Shown: in pieces, positions 40,332 to 48,769 of the stretch | How positions within the stretch are numbered: position 1 is the stretch's first letter | How the letters are laid out: every line of letters begins with the position of its first letter | Origin: JANWHQ01 sp963775275 | GTDB lineage: Bacteria > Pseudomonadota > Alphaproteobacteria > Caulobacterales > Caulobacteraceae | DNA length: 64,000 bases | Direction: 5' to 3' | NCBI GenBank assembly: GCA_963775275.1 | Contig: CAVZII010000005.1 | Location: forward strand, 1,922,001 to 1,986,000 | Notes under the pieces: model-generated | Told to the model about the DNA's origin: nothing | The model's database searches: none | Seen by the model: the letters and a program-made list of their open reading frames with translations, nothing else | Program-made: the position numbers and the translations under genes

Positions 40332-40941
40332 ATGAAGCACGCCGTCGTCGCGGCGCATCCGAACGGCGCGAGTTTCACCCTCGCCATGGCCCACGGCCTA
40401 CGCCCAGGCCCTCCAGGACGAGGGTCGCGAGGTGCTGCTCCGCGACCTCTACCGCATGGACTTCGATCCGCGCCTGCGCGCCGAGGAGATTCCCGGGCCC
40501 GACGGCTTCCAGCCGCGCCCGGACGTCCTGGCCGAGCGCGAGCTGATCAAGGACGCGACGTCGTTCGCCTTCTTCTATCCAGTCTGGTTCAACGCCCCGC
40601 CCGCCATGCTCAAGGGCTACATCGACCGCGTCTTCGGCATGGGCTTCGGCTACGGCATGGGCCAGGGCGGCAACCGGCCGCTGCTCGTGGGCAAGAGCAT
40701 GATCAGCTTCAGCTCCTCGGGCGCGCCCAAGAGCTGGATGGTCGAGACCGGCGCCTGGGACGCCATGAGAAACCTCTTCGACGATCACGTCGGCCAGGTG
40801 ACCGGCATGGCGGTGCTGGACCACACTCACTTCGGCGAGATCGTGCCCGGGATCACGCCCGAGGCCGTCGAGGCGTGCGCCGCCGAGGTCGCCGCGGTCG
40901 CCCGCGCGCGCTTCGGGCGCTCGCCTGCCGGGAAGGCCTGA
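40332..40941 (+). pseudogene. Flavodoxin-fold NAD(P)H quinone oxidoreductase, frameshifted
   Basis: MKHAVVAAHPNGASFTLAMAH is in one frame and AYAQALQDEGREVLLRDLYR onward in another. Deleting one G at 40395-40396 (CACGGCC) joins them into a normal ~202-residue Flavodoxin_2/NQO1-like protein. The second frame has the flavin-binding FFYPVWFNAPPAMLKGYIDR and GVGKSM-like loop (LLVGKSMISFSSSGAPKSWM). Such enzymes reduce quinones with NAD(P)H in the cytoplasm. The gene heads a putative low-oxygen unit with the phosphotransacetylase-like gene three bases after its stop. A FixK-like box lies 61 bases upstream. As written the downstream part could still be translated from the GTG/ATG codons near 40432-40456. 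Confidence 0.8.
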
Positions 40942-40944
40942 GCC

Positions 40945-41916
40945 ATGGACGCGAAGCCGATGGCCGCCGCCGCCGGGAAGGGCCGCGCACACGGGCTCTT
41001 CCGCCGCCTCCTGGCGCGCTGCGCCGGGCTCGAGCCCCTGCCGACCGCCGTCGTCCACCCGGTGGACGAGGTCAGCCTCATGGGCGCGGTCGAGGCCGCG
41101 GGACTCGGCCTGATCACCCCGATCCTGGTGGGCCCCGAGGCGCGGATCCGCGCCGCCGCCGCCGCCGCCGGCGCCGACATCTCCGGCTATGAGCTGGTCG
41201 CCACGCCGCACAGCCACGCCGCCGCCGCCAAGGGGGTCGAACTGGTCCGCGCCGGCCGCGTCGCCATGCTGATGAAGGGCGCGCTGCATACCGACGAGCT
41301 GATGCACGAGGTGGTCGAGCCCGCCACGGGCCTTCGTACGGCCCGCCGGATCAGCCACGCCTTCCTGATGGACGTGCCGAGCTATCCGCGCCCGCTGATC
41401 ATCACCGACGCCGCGATCAACGTGATCCCCTCGCTCGAGGACAAGCGCGACATCGTCCAGAACGCCATCGACCTCGCCCATACCCTTGGCATCGAGCGTC
41501 CCAGGGTCGCCATCCTCTCGGCGATCGAGACGGTGACGCCCAAGCTGCCTTCGACGATCGATGCGGCGGCGCTGTGCAAGATGGCCGACCGTGGCCAGAT
41601 CACCGGCGCCCTGGTCGACGGCCCGCTGGCCTTCGACAACGCGATCAGCCCGGAGGCCGTGCGCGAAAAGGGGATCGTGTCGGACGTGGCCGGCCGGGCC
41701 GACATCCTGGTGGCGCCCGACATGGAGGCCGGCAACATGCTGGTCAAGCAGCTGACCTTCCTGGCCGGCGCCGATGCGGCCGGCGTGGTGCTGGGCGCCC
41801 GTTGCCCGATCGTGCTCACGAGCCGCGCCGACAACGAGGTCGCCCGCGTGGCCTCCTGCGCCGTCGGCGTCCTGATGGCGCGCGAGCAGGCCGAGCGGAC
41901 GGTCCTGAAGTCCTGA
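40945..41916 (+). CDS. Phosphate acetyl/butyryltransferase family protein
   Basis: A 323-residue protein of the PTA_PTB family: TAVVHPVDEVSLMGAVEAAG, GLITPILVGPEARIRAAA, ALHTDELMHEVV, SHAFLMDVPSYPRPLIITDA and the C-terminal GNMLVKQLTFLAGADAAGVV plus PIVLTSRADNEVARVASC. These are the residues that bind CoA and phosphate. It corresponds to the catalytic half of proteins annotated as bifunctional enoyl-CoA hydratase/phosphate acetyltransferase, without the MaoC half. No acetate kinase gene is adjacent. Its place after a quinone reductase and before a universal stress gene, with FixK-like boxes on both sides, suggests use under low oxygen. Confidence 0.82.
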   Translation: MDAKPMAAAAGKGRAHGLFRRLLARCAGLEPLPTAVVHPVDEVSLMGAVEAAGLGLITPILVGPEARIRAAAAAAGADISGYELVATPHSHAAAAKGVELVRAGRVAMLMKGALHTDELMHEVVEPATGLRTARRISHAFLMDVPSYPRPLIITDAAINVIPSLEDKRDIVQNAIDLAHTLGIERPRVAILSAIETVTPKLPSTIDAAALCKMADRGQITGALVDGPLAFDNAISPEAVREKGIVSDVAGRADILVAPDMEAGNMLVKQLTFLAGADAAGVVLGARCPIVLTSRADNEVARVASCAVGVLMAREQAERTVLKS

Positions 41917-42069
41917 AGGCGGCCGTTCCGGTTCGAATCGAGGCACCCAAACGAGCGGCGCTCCGCCGGTGGGGATCGACGGAGCGCCTGGGCCGCCTCG
42001 GCCGGGAGTGGGGATCGAAGGGGGGCGGCCCTCACCTGCGAATCTTGCACATGATCGCCTGGTCGGGAT

Positions 42070-42083
42070 TTGATCCTGGTCAA
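42070..42083. promoter_or_regulatory. FNR/FixK-like box upstream of the universal stress protein gene
   Basis: TTGATCCTGGTCAA has one perfect FNR half (TTGAT) and a GTCAA partner. It is 103 bases upstream of the USP start, in a 269-base gap (41917-42185). The gap also holds a GGCGCTCCG/CGGAGCGCC hairpin (41957-41988), probably ending the upstream operon. Confidence 0.5.
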
Positions 42084-42185
42084 CCGATGCGGCGCTAACG
42101 GATCGCCTCCCGGGCGAGCTTGATTCAGCGCAAGGCGGCGGATCGGCCGCGCCGGCAGGGTGCGAAAAGGATCAGGGAGGGCGCG

Positions 42186-43013
42186 ATGTCCTACAGGAGC
42201 ATCATCACCCACGTGGAGGCCGACCCGGCGGCAGGGCCGCGGGTCCAGCTGGCCGCAGCCCTGGCCAACCGGTTCGAGGCCAGCCTGATCGGCGTGGGCG
42301 CCGAGCTGTTCGAGCCGCCCTCGGCCGCCGCGTCCATGGGCTATGTCGACGGCGTGACCCTGGTGGCCGAGGCCAAGGTGGTGGAAGGCGACTTCAAGCT
42401 CGCCGAACAGAGCTTCCGCGATGTCGCCCGGACCGTGAAGGCCGGCTCGGAGTGGCGCACCCTGGTCGCCCCGCCGGCCGAGGTGGTGTCGCGCGAGGCG
42501 CGCGCGGCGGACCTTGTCGTCGCCGGCCCCCGCCGCGCCGAGCCCTACGGTTTCCACAACCACGCCGACCCGGGCGAGCTGGTGATGACCTGCGGCCGGC
42601 CTGTGCTGGTCGCGCCGCTGGGCCTGGCGCGGCTCGACGCCATGAGCGTCCTCGTCGCCTGGAAGGAGGCTCGGGAATCGCGCCGCGCTGTCGCCGACGC
42701 CCTGCCGTTCCTCGAGCGCGCCAGGGACGTCCTGGTCGCCGAGGTCTGCGAGGACAAGGACGAGGAGGCCGCCGGCCGCCGCGTGGCCGACGTCGCCGGC
42801 TACCTCGCCCGTCATGGGATCAAGGCCCGGACCGCCGCACGCGCGCCGGGCGAGGCCGGGGTCGTCGCGACCCTGCTCGAGATGGCCGACATGCACGCCG
42901 CGGACCTGATCGTGGCCGGCGGCTACGGCCACAGCCGGCTGCGCGAATGGGCCTTCGGCGGCGTCACCCGCGAGCTCCTGTGCGGCCAGCGCGCGGTCCT
43001 GCTGAGTCACTGA
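42186..43013 (+). CDS. Universal stress protein family protein (tandem UspA)
   Basis: A 275-residue protein from the ATG at 42186 with AGGGAGG upstream. It contains two UspA-like halves. The first (YRSIITHVEADPAAGPRVQLA) ends in DLVVAGPRRAEPYGF, and the second (MSVLVAWKEARESRRAVADA) ends in ADLIVAGGYGHSRLREWAFG with GGVTRELL. The G-x-x-G-x(9)-G-S/T-type nucleotide loop is present in the second half. USPs of this tandem form are often induced by FNR/FixK-type regulators during anoxia, consistent with the upstream box. It is followed by palindromic repeats. Confidence 0.85.
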   Translation: MSYRSIITHVEADPAAGPRVQLAAALANRFEASLIGVGAELFEPPSAAASMGYVDGVTLVAEAKVVEGDFKLAEQSFRDVARTVKAGSEWRTLVAPPAEVVSREARAADLVVAGPRRAEPYGFHNHADPGELVMTCGRPVLVAPLGLARLDAMSVLVAWKEARESRRAVADALPFLERARDVLVAEVCEDKDEEAAGRRVADVAGYLARHGIKARTAARAPGEAGVVATLLEMADMHAADLIVAGGYGHSRLREWAFGGVTRELLCGQRAVLLSH

Positions 43014-43016
43014 GAA

Positions 43017-43170
43017 AATCTCCTCTCCCATAGGGAGAGGAAGGGGCCCTTCGAAGCCCGAAGGGCGAAGAAGGGAAGGTGGGGGGGTTCGCCCTCGACG
43101 CCTTATCCCCTCATCCTCCCACGTCTCCTTCGGAGGCGCGGTCCCCTCCTTCTCCCCGTGGGAGAAGGGA
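43017..43170. repeat. Palindromic intergenic repeats (CTCTCCC...GGGAGAG family)
   Basis: CCTCTCCC-ata-GGGAGAGG, CCCTTCGAAGCCCGAAGGG, a poly-G run, and CTTCTCCCCGTGGGAGAAG mark two or three REP-like units between convergent genes. Similar units are at 45537-45719, 48262-48413, 48770-48925, 61269-61436 and about 63180-63262. Confidence 0.55.
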
Positions 43171-43172
43171 AA

Positions 43173-43868
43173 TCACCCGAACAGAGACGCCAGGAAGAAC
43201 GCCGCCCCCGCGGCCAGTCCCCCCACCAGCAGCGTCTGCAGCGAGGCCTTGAGCATCCCCGCGCCCGTGAGCCGCCCCTTCACCGCCCCGAACACCACGA
43301 GCGCGACGGCCGTGAAGGCGACCGACAGCGGCAGCGCCTCCTTCACCGTGTGCACGGCGATGTAGGGCGTCAGCGGCACCATGCCCCCAGCCGCATAGGC
43401 CACGGCGATGGTGAAGGCGCTGATCGGGGCGCGCCTGGGGTCGGGGCGCTCCATCCCCAGCTCGAAGCGCATCATGAAGTCCACCCACCGCTTGGGATCG
43501 GCCGCGATCGCCTCGGTCGCCGCCTCCAGCGGCGCGCCGGCCATGCCATAGCCGCGGAAGACCTCGCGCACCTCCTCGCGCTCGCGTTCGGTCAGGTCCA
43601 CGATCTCCTGCCGCTCGCGCGCCTCCTCGCTGCGGTAATGCTCCTCGTCGCTGCGGGCGGCGAGGTAGCCGCCCAGGCCCATGGCGATGGCGCCCGCCGC
43701 GATCTCGGCCGCCCCTGCGGTGACGATCAGATCGGTGCGGCTGACCGCGGCCGACAGGCCCGCGGCCAGGGCGAAGGGCACGGTCAGGCCGTCGGCCATG
43801 CCGATGACCACGTCCCGGACGCTTTCCGACCCGGTGAAGTGACGCTCTACGTGCGGCGTGGCGGGCAT
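43173..43868 (-). CDS. VIT1/CCC1-family metal transporter
   Basis: A 231-residue membrane protein. It starts HFTGSESVRDVVIGMADGLT, the signature of VIT/CCC1 iron-manganese transporters, with an acidic/Met-rich first helix (MADGLTVPFALAAGLS). The cytoplasmic metal-binding domain is the charged helical region RSEEARERQEIVDLTERERE, and a three-helix C-terminal bundle follows (YAAGGMVPLTPYIAV). Bacterial members move Fe(II)/Mn(II) in exchange for protons. The length matches the family. It lies between two rows of stress genes, divergent from the phosphorylase gene. Confidence 0.87.
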   Translation of the reverse strand: MPATPHVERHFTGSESVRDVVIGMADGLTVPFALAAGLSAAVSRTDLIVTAGAAEIAAGAIAMGLGGYLAARSDEEHYRSEEARERQEIVDLTEREREEVREVFRGYGMAGAPLEAATEAIAADPKRWVDFMMRFELGMERPDPRRAPISAFTIAVAYAAGGMVPLTPYIAVHTVKEALPLSVAFTAVALVVFGAVKGRLTGAGMLKASLQTLLVGGLAAGAAFFLASLFG

Positions 43869-43969
43869 CCTCGCCTCCTTGACCTGGGGAGATCTCCTGG
43901 CGCCAACTAAGAAGCGGGGCCTTGATCTCCAACAAGGGCCGCCGGGCCCGAACGGCGCAAGGTTCGTTA

Positions 43970-45529
43970 ATGAGACGCAATTCGGCTCGTCCTCCCGCCA
44001 AGCCCGCCCTGACCTCGCCGGCGCCGCCCGCGGGGCTCAAGGTCCGGCGGCTTCCGCTGAACACCCTGCGCGAGAACGTCGTGGTCCTCTCCAGCGACTG
44101 CATCGCACTCAAGCCCGAGCGCTTCGCCGGCTCGCGCAAGCTGTCGGTCCAGCGCGGCGCCATCGAGCTGGTCGCCAGCCTCGACATCGCCGAGGTCGGG
44201 ACCCTGGTGGCCGACGACGAGGTCGGCCTGACCGAGCCCGCCTTCCGCCGTCTCGGAGTCCGGGAGGGCGAGCGGGTCGACCTCAGGCCCGCGCGCGAGC
44301 CGGCGAGCCTGGACTTTGTCAGGGGCAAGATCGACGGCGAGGTGCTCTCCCAGCAGCAGATGTCGGCGATCATCGGCGACATCGTCGCCCACCGCTTCTC
44401 CGACATGGAGATCGCGGCCTTCCTGATCGCCTGCGCCAACTTCATGACCACCGACGAGCTGGTCTTTCTGACCGGCGCCATGGTCGATTCCGGCGCGCGC
44501 CTGACCTGGCCGTCCAAGCTGATCGTCGACAAGCACTGCATCGGCGGCATCCCGGGCAACCGGACCAGCCTCATCATCGTGCCGATCCTGGTCGCCCATG
44601 GCCTGGTCATGCCCAAGACCTCCTCGCGGGCCATCACCTCCCCGGCCGGCACCGCCGACACCATGGAGCGGCTGGCCCGGGTCGATCTCACCGCCGACGA
44701 GATGCGCGCCGCCGTCGAGAAGGCGGGCGGCTGCATCGTCTGGGGCGGGCATGTGAACCTGTCGCCCGCCGATGACATCCTGATCTCGGTGGAGCGGCCT
44801 TTGTCGCTCGACACCCCCCAGCAGATGGTCGCCTCGATCCTGTCGAAGAAGCTTGCGGCGGGCTCCACCCACCTCCTGATCGACATTCCGATCGGCCCGT
44901 CCGCCAAGATCCGGACGCTCGAGCAGGGCCATCGGCTGAGGAAGCTGTTCGACTTCGTCGGCTCGCGCTTCGGCCTCAACATCGAGGTCGCCCTGACCGA
45001 TGGCTCGCGCCCCATCGGCCGCGGCGTCGGCCCCGAGCTCGAGATCCGCGACGTCCTGGCCGTGCTCGACCGCGACCGCGACGCGCCCCAGGATCTGCGC
45101 GACAAGGCCCTGCGCCTGGCCGGCGAGCTTCTGGAGTTCGACCCGGGCCTGCGAGGCGGCCAGGGCGAGAACCGCGCCCGCGAGCTGCTCGACCTTGGGG
45201 CCGCCCGCAACGCCCTGGACGCCATGGTCCAGGCCCAGGGACCTTTGAACCCCGACCACAGCCTCGGCGATCTGGTGCACGAGGTGACCGCGCCGCGCGA
45301 CGGCGTGGTGCGCGCCATCGACTGCTTCATGGTCAGCCGCATGGCGCGTTTGGCCGGCGCGCCTGCCGAGCCGGGGGCCGGCGTGCTCCTGCTCAAGCAG
45401 GTGGGGGACAAGGTGAAGAAGGGCGAGCCGCTCTGCCGCATCCACGCCTGCGAGCCCTCCGACTTCGCCTTCGCCGTGGAATGGGCCGGCGAGAGCGCCG
45501 GCTTCCAGGTCGGCGACGCGGCGCTGTGA
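43970..45529 (+). CDS. Long-form thymidine/AMP phosphorylase
   Basis: A 519-residue protein: ~80-90 residues longer at the N-terminus than E. coli DeoA (440). The extra domain includes ENVVVLSSDCIALKPERFAG and ASLDIAEVGTLVADDEVGLT, as in archaeal AMP phosphorylases and bacterial putative thymidine phosphorylases type 2. The phosphorylase core shows VDKHCIGGIPGNRTSLIIVP (K-H-S/C-x-G-G loop), TSSRAITSPAGTADTMERLA and a C-terminal biotin-like domain (VGDKVKKGEPLCRIHA). The AMPpase branch splits NMP plus phosphate to base and ribose-1,5-bisphosphate. The PRPP synthase and beta-CASP nuclease genes that follow make NMP catabolism more likely than pure thymidine use. The start at 43970 is the ATG nearest the conserved region. 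Confidence 0.83.
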   Translation: MRRNSARPPAKPALTSPAPPAGLKVRRLPLNTLRENVVVLSSDCIALKPERFAGSRKLSVQRGAIELVASLDIAEVGTLVADDEVGLTEPAFRRLGVREGERVDLRPAREPASLDFVRGKIDGEVLSQQQMSAIIGDIVAHRFSDMEIAAFLIACANFMTTDELVFLTGAMVDSGARLTWPSKLIVDKHCIGGIPGNRTSLIIVPILVAHGLVMPKTSSRAITSPAGTADTMERLARVDLTADEMRAAVEKAGGCIVWGGHVNLSPADDILISVERPLSLDTPQQMVASILSKKLAAGSTHLLIDIPIGPSAKIRTLEQGHRLRKLFDFVGSRFGLNIEVALTDGSRPIGRGVGPELEIRDVLAVLDRDRDAPQDLRDKALRLAGELLEFDPGLRGGQGENRARELLDLGAARNALDAMVQAQGPLNPDHSLGDLVHEVTAPRDGVVRAIDCFMVSRMARLAGAPAEPGAGVLLLKQVGDKVKKGEPLCRIHACEPSDFAFAVEWAGESAGFQVGDAAL

Positions 45530-45536
45530 GGAGCCG

Positions 45537-45719
45537 GGTTTGCGCTCTCCCTCCCCCCACGAGGGGGAGGGACCAGGGGAGGGGGGCCGCGCGGGCGATG
45601 GCGGCCTTGGCCATGGCCACCGGATGGGCAGGTCGTTCAAGGCGCGGGGGTGAGTTCGATCCTCCCTCCCCCGACCTTTCCCCCTCGAGGGGGGAGGCGC
45701 GCGCGACGCCGGCGTCGGC
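45537..45719. repeat. Palindromic intergenic repeats
   Basis: CTCCCTCCCCCCACGAGGGGGAGGG and, further on, TCCCCCTCGAGGGGGGA form two hairpins with CCTCCCTCCC runs. They separate the phosphorylase and PRPP synthase genes (190 bases) and belong to the same family as 43017-43170. Confidence 0.55.
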
Positions 45720-46673
45720 ATGAGCCTGGCCGTCCACGGTTTCCGGGACTCCGAGCCCCAGGCCCGCGCCCTGGCCAAGGCGCTGGGCGCGCCCTTCGCC
45801 CGGGTCGACACCCACCGCTTCCCCGACGGCGAGCTCCTGCCCACTGTCCCGGCGCCCGTCGAGACCGTCGTGGTCTGCCGCAGCCTCGACCACCCCAACG
45901 ACAAGCTGATCGAGCTCGTCCTTGCCGCCGAGGCTTGGCGGCGCCTGGGCGCGCGCCGCCTGATCCTGGTCGCGCCCTACCTCGCCTACATGCGCCAGGA
46001 CATCGCCTTCGCCGCCGGCCAGGCGATCAGCCAGCGCGCGATCGCCGCGCTCATCGCAGAGCGCTTCGACGGCCTTGTCACCGTCGACGCCCACCTGCAC
46101 CGCACGCCGAGCCTCGACCGGGTCTTCCCCGAAGGGTTCGGCGTGAACCTGTCGGCCGGCGCCCTGATCGGACGCTGGTTCGCCGGCCGGGGCCTCGGCG
46201 CCGACGCCCTCGTCGTCGGACCTGACGTGGAGTCCACCCCGCTCGCCGCCGCCGCCGCCGAGGCGCTCGGCGCGCCGCACCTCGCCTTCGCCAAGCGCCG
46301 CGCGGGCGACCGCGAGGTGGCCCTGGCTGCCGAGGCGCTGCCGGCGCTGAAGGGCCGCAAGGTGCTGGTCATCGACGACATCGTCTCCACCGGCGCCACC
46401 ATCGCGGCGGTCATTGCGCCGCTCCGCGCCGCCGGCGCGAGCGACATCCGCGTCGCGGCGGTCCACGCCCTGATGGACGATCTGGCGGCCGCCCGGCTCA
46501 GGGCCGCCGGCGCGACGCAGGTCGTCTCCACCGACTCTGTGACCCACCCCACCAACGCCATCCCCCTGGCCGGACTCCTGGCCGAGGCTGTCCTCCACCG
46601 TGAAACGGGGGAGGTGGTCCGCAGGACCGGAGGGGGCCCTGCGACCCCCGCCTCACACACGGAGTCCACATGA
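45720..46673 (+). CDS. Ribose-phosphate pyrophosphokinase homologue
   Basis: A 317-residue PRPP-synthase-like protein. The N-terminal domain carries ARVDTHRFPDGELLPTVP. The middle part has YLAYMRQDIAFAAGQAISQR (ATP loop region) and VTVDAHLHR (metal-binding H-x-H-like). The C-terminal PRPP loop is VLVIDDIVSTGATI. These are the expected catalytic elements. It is coupled by a 4-base overlap (ATGA) to the beta-CASP nuclease gene. Compared with housekeeping Prs (about 310-320) it has normal length, but some motifs are relaxed, which fits the paralogues found beside thymidine-phosphorylase genes. Whether it makes PRPP from ribose-5-phosphate or uses another sugar phosphate is open. Confidence 0.8.
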   Translation: MSLAVHGFRDSEPQARALAKALGAPFARVDTHRFPDGELLPTVPAPVETVVVCRSLDHPNDKLIELVLAAEAWRRLGARRLILVAPYLAYMRQDIAFAAGQAISQRAIAALIAERFDGLVTVDAHLHRTPSLDRVFPEGFGVNLSAGALIGRWFAGRGLGADALVVGPDVESTPLAAAAAEALGAPHLAFAKRRAGDREVALAAEALPALKGRKVLVIDDIVSTGATIAAVIAPLRAAGASDIRVAAVHALMDDLAAARLRAAGATQVVSTDSVTHPTNAIPLAGLLAEAVLHRETGEVVRRTGGGPATPASHTEST

Positions 46674-48253
46674 CCGTCCGTCTGTCCTTCCACGGCGCGG
46701 CCGGCGCCGTCACCGGCTCGTGCTTCCGCCTGACCACCGACAAGACCGACGTCCTGATCGACTGCGGCATGTTCCAGGGCCCCAAGACGCTCAAGGAGCT
46801 GAACTACCGGCCCTTCCCGTTCGACCCCCGCGCACTCGATGCGGTGCTGCTGACCCACGCCCACATCGACCACTCGGGCCTGTTGCCCAAGCTGATGCTG
46901 GCCGGCTTCGAGCGCGCCATCTGGTCCACCGCCGGGACGCGGGATCTGTGCGCCGTCATGCTGCCGGACTCCGGCGGCATCCAGGAGCGCGAGGTCGAGC
47001 ACCTCAACCGTCGCTTCCAGCGCCGCGGGCGCGAGGCGATCAAGCCGATCTACACGGCCGACGACGCCGAGGCCTGCATGCGACTGTTCAAGCGCACCAC
47101 GTACGGCGACTGGATCGAGCCGGCGCCTGGCCTTCGGGCCCGCTGGTGGAACGCCGGCCATATCCTGGGCTCGGCCTCGATCGAGGTCGAGGCCGCCCGG
47201 CCGGCCGGGCCGCCGCTGCGCCTCCTCTTCTCCGGCGACCTGGGTCCCGGCGGCAGCGACTTCTCCGGCGATCCGGAGGGGCCGGCGGGGGTCGACCACC
47301 TCGTCATGGAGTCCACCTACGGCCCGACCGAGCGGCCGCGGATGACCTCCGAAGAGCGGCGCGGCCTCCTCGCGGCCGAGGTGAAGGCCGCGCACGCGCG
47401 CGGCGGCCCCCTGGCCATCCCGGCCTTCGCGGTCGAGCGCACCCAGGAGCTGCTCATCGACCTGATCAGCCTGATGGAGGACCGGATCGTCCCGCCCGGC
47501 CCGATCTTCCTGGACTCGCCGCTCGCCATCCGCGCCTCGGACGTCTTCTTCTCGCGCGGCTACAAGGAGGGCGTCGGCAACCCCTTCGAGCGGCTCAGGG
47601 GCTCGTCCTTCCTGCATCCGACCCTGGACGTCGATTCCAGCAAGGCGATCGAGCGCTTCACCGGCTGGCATGTGATCGTCGCCGCCTCCGGCATGTGCGA
47701 CGCCGGCCGCATCCGCCATCACCTCAAGCGGCTTCTGTGGCGCAAGGCCGTCACCGTCATGCTCGTCGGCTACCAGGCCTCCGGCACCCTCGGCCGTTAC
47801 CTCCAGGAGGGCCAGACGCGGGTGCGGATCATGGGCGAGCCGATCCGGGTGCGCGCGACGATCCGCAGCCTCGAGACCTACTCCGGCCATGCCGACGGGC
47901 CCGCGCTCGCGCGCTGGGCCAAGGCCCGCCAGCCCGTCGCCGGCCGCGTCTTCCTGGTGCACGGCGAGCCTGAGAACCGCCTCGCGCTCGAGCAGCGCCT
48001 GGTGGACGAGGGCTTCGATCAGGACCGCATCGAGCTGCCCGAGATCGACGACGGTTTCCGCCTCGTCGACGACGCGGTCGAGCGCGAGGCGGTCGCCGCG
48101 CCGCGCCTGCACGCGGGCGAGGCCACCGCGCCCGACTGGCACAACGCCCGCTCGCGGCTCCTGCTCGAGCTCGACGAGGCGCTGGAAGCGGCCCCCAGCG
48201 ACGCCGCCCGCACGGCCCTTCTGGAGCGCCTGATCCGGGACCTGGCGAAGTAG
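46670..48253 (+). CDS. MBL-fold beta-CASP nuclease (Ysh1/RNase J-like)
   Basis: A 527-residue metallo-beta-lactamase-fold protein. The zinc motif H63-x-H65-x-D67-H68 (LLTHAHIDHSGLLPKLMLAG) is followed by an RNase-type cap and, downstream, GHILGSASIEVEAARPAGPP. Beta-CASP motifs include VIVAASGMCDAGRIRHHL (motif B), YQASGTLGRYLQEG and the C-terminal VFLVHGEPENRLALEQRLVD (motif C histidine). These enzymes are 5'-3' exo/endonucleases acting on RNA. The N-terminus MTVRLSFHGAAGAVTGSCFR is the standard strand pattern. It is translationally coupled to the PRPP synthase gene, forming the last step of a likely RNA/nucleotide recycling set. Confidence 0.85.
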   Translation: MTVRLSFHGAAGAVTGSCFRLTTDKTDVLIDCGMFQGPKTLKELNYRPFPFDPRALDAVLLTHAHIDHSGLLPKLMLAGFERAIWSTAGTRDLCAVMLPDSGGIQEREVEHLNRRFQRRGREAIKPIYTADDAEACMRLFKRTTYGDWIEPAPGLRARWWNAGHILGSASIEVEAARPAGPPLRLLFSGDLGPGGSDFSGDPEGPAGVDHLVMESTYGPTERPRMTSEERRGLLAAEVKAAHARGGPLAIPAFAVERTQELLIDLISLMEDRIVPPGPIFLDSPLAIRASDVFFSRGYKEGVGNPFERLRGSSFLHPTLDVDSSKAIERFTGWHVIVAASGMCDAGRIRHHLKRLLWRKAVTVMLVGYQASGTLGRYLQEGQTRVRIMGEPIRVRATIRSLETYSGHADGPALARWAKARQPVAGRVFLVHGEPENRLALEQRLVDEGFDQDRIELPEIDDGFRLVDDAVEREAVAAPRLHAGEATAPDWHNARSRLLLELDEALEAAPSDAARTALLERLIRDLAK

Positions 48254-48261
48254 TCGGCAGC

Positions 48262-48413
48262 CGCCCCCTCACCCTCCCACGCCTACGGCGCGGGCCCCTC
48301 CCTCTCCCCGCAAGCGGGGCGAGGGCAAGGCGCCAGGCCCTCGCCCCCGAAGGGGGAGAGGGAGGGGCCCGGCCCGTCAGGGACGGGAGGGTGAGGGGGC
48401 CGCTGGGCGCAAG
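48262..48413. repeat. Palindromic intergenic repeats
   Basis: CCTCTCCCCGC and GCCCCTCCCTCTCC units alternate with GGGGGAGAGGGAGGGGC and CCCGTCAGGGACGGGAGGG in opposite sense. They are of the same family as 43017-43170 and lie between convergent genes; no coding sequence is seen. Confidence 0.55.
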
Positions 48414-48414
48414 C

Positions 48415-48672
48415 TCAATACGGCGCCGGCGCGTCCGGCTCCTTGAAGTGGATGTGGCCCAGCCAGTCCTCGATGAAGGCCGCCGCGCCCGCCCGCACCG
48501 CCGCCTGCTGCTCCTCCGGCTCGACCAGCACCCGGCTCAGCGCCCGGACCAGCTCGGCCCGCGCGTCAGCGAGGAACCCCGACGGGTCGGGCCGCGTGTT
48601 CGCCACTTCGCCCAGCGTCAGCAGCAGCAGCGCCCTCAGCGCCATCAGCTCGGCCCGCAGCTCCACGTCCAT
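48415..48672 (-). CDS. Small hypothetical protein
   Basis: An 85-residue, acidic helical protein from the ATG at 48672: MDVELRAELMALRALLLLTL, then GEVANTRPDPSGFLADARAE, LVRALSRVLVEPEEQQAAVR and FIEDWLGHIHFKEPDAPAPY. It has no signal peptide and no motif I recognise. Upstream reading to 48783 would run into a repeat and is rejected. It is convergent with the nuclease gene. Confidence 0.5.
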   Translation of the reverse strand: MDVELRAELMALRALLLLTLGEVANTRPDPSGFLADARAELVRALSRVLVEPEEQQAAVRAGAAAFIEDWLGHIHFKEPDAPAPY

Positions 48673-48769
48673 GCCAGTCTCCAGTTGTCGCCGACCATCC
48701 GCCGGATCTTGCCTTCTGCAGGCGCGGTCGCGGAGGTCAAGGTGCAGCCCGGCGTCGCCTGAGCGCAGA

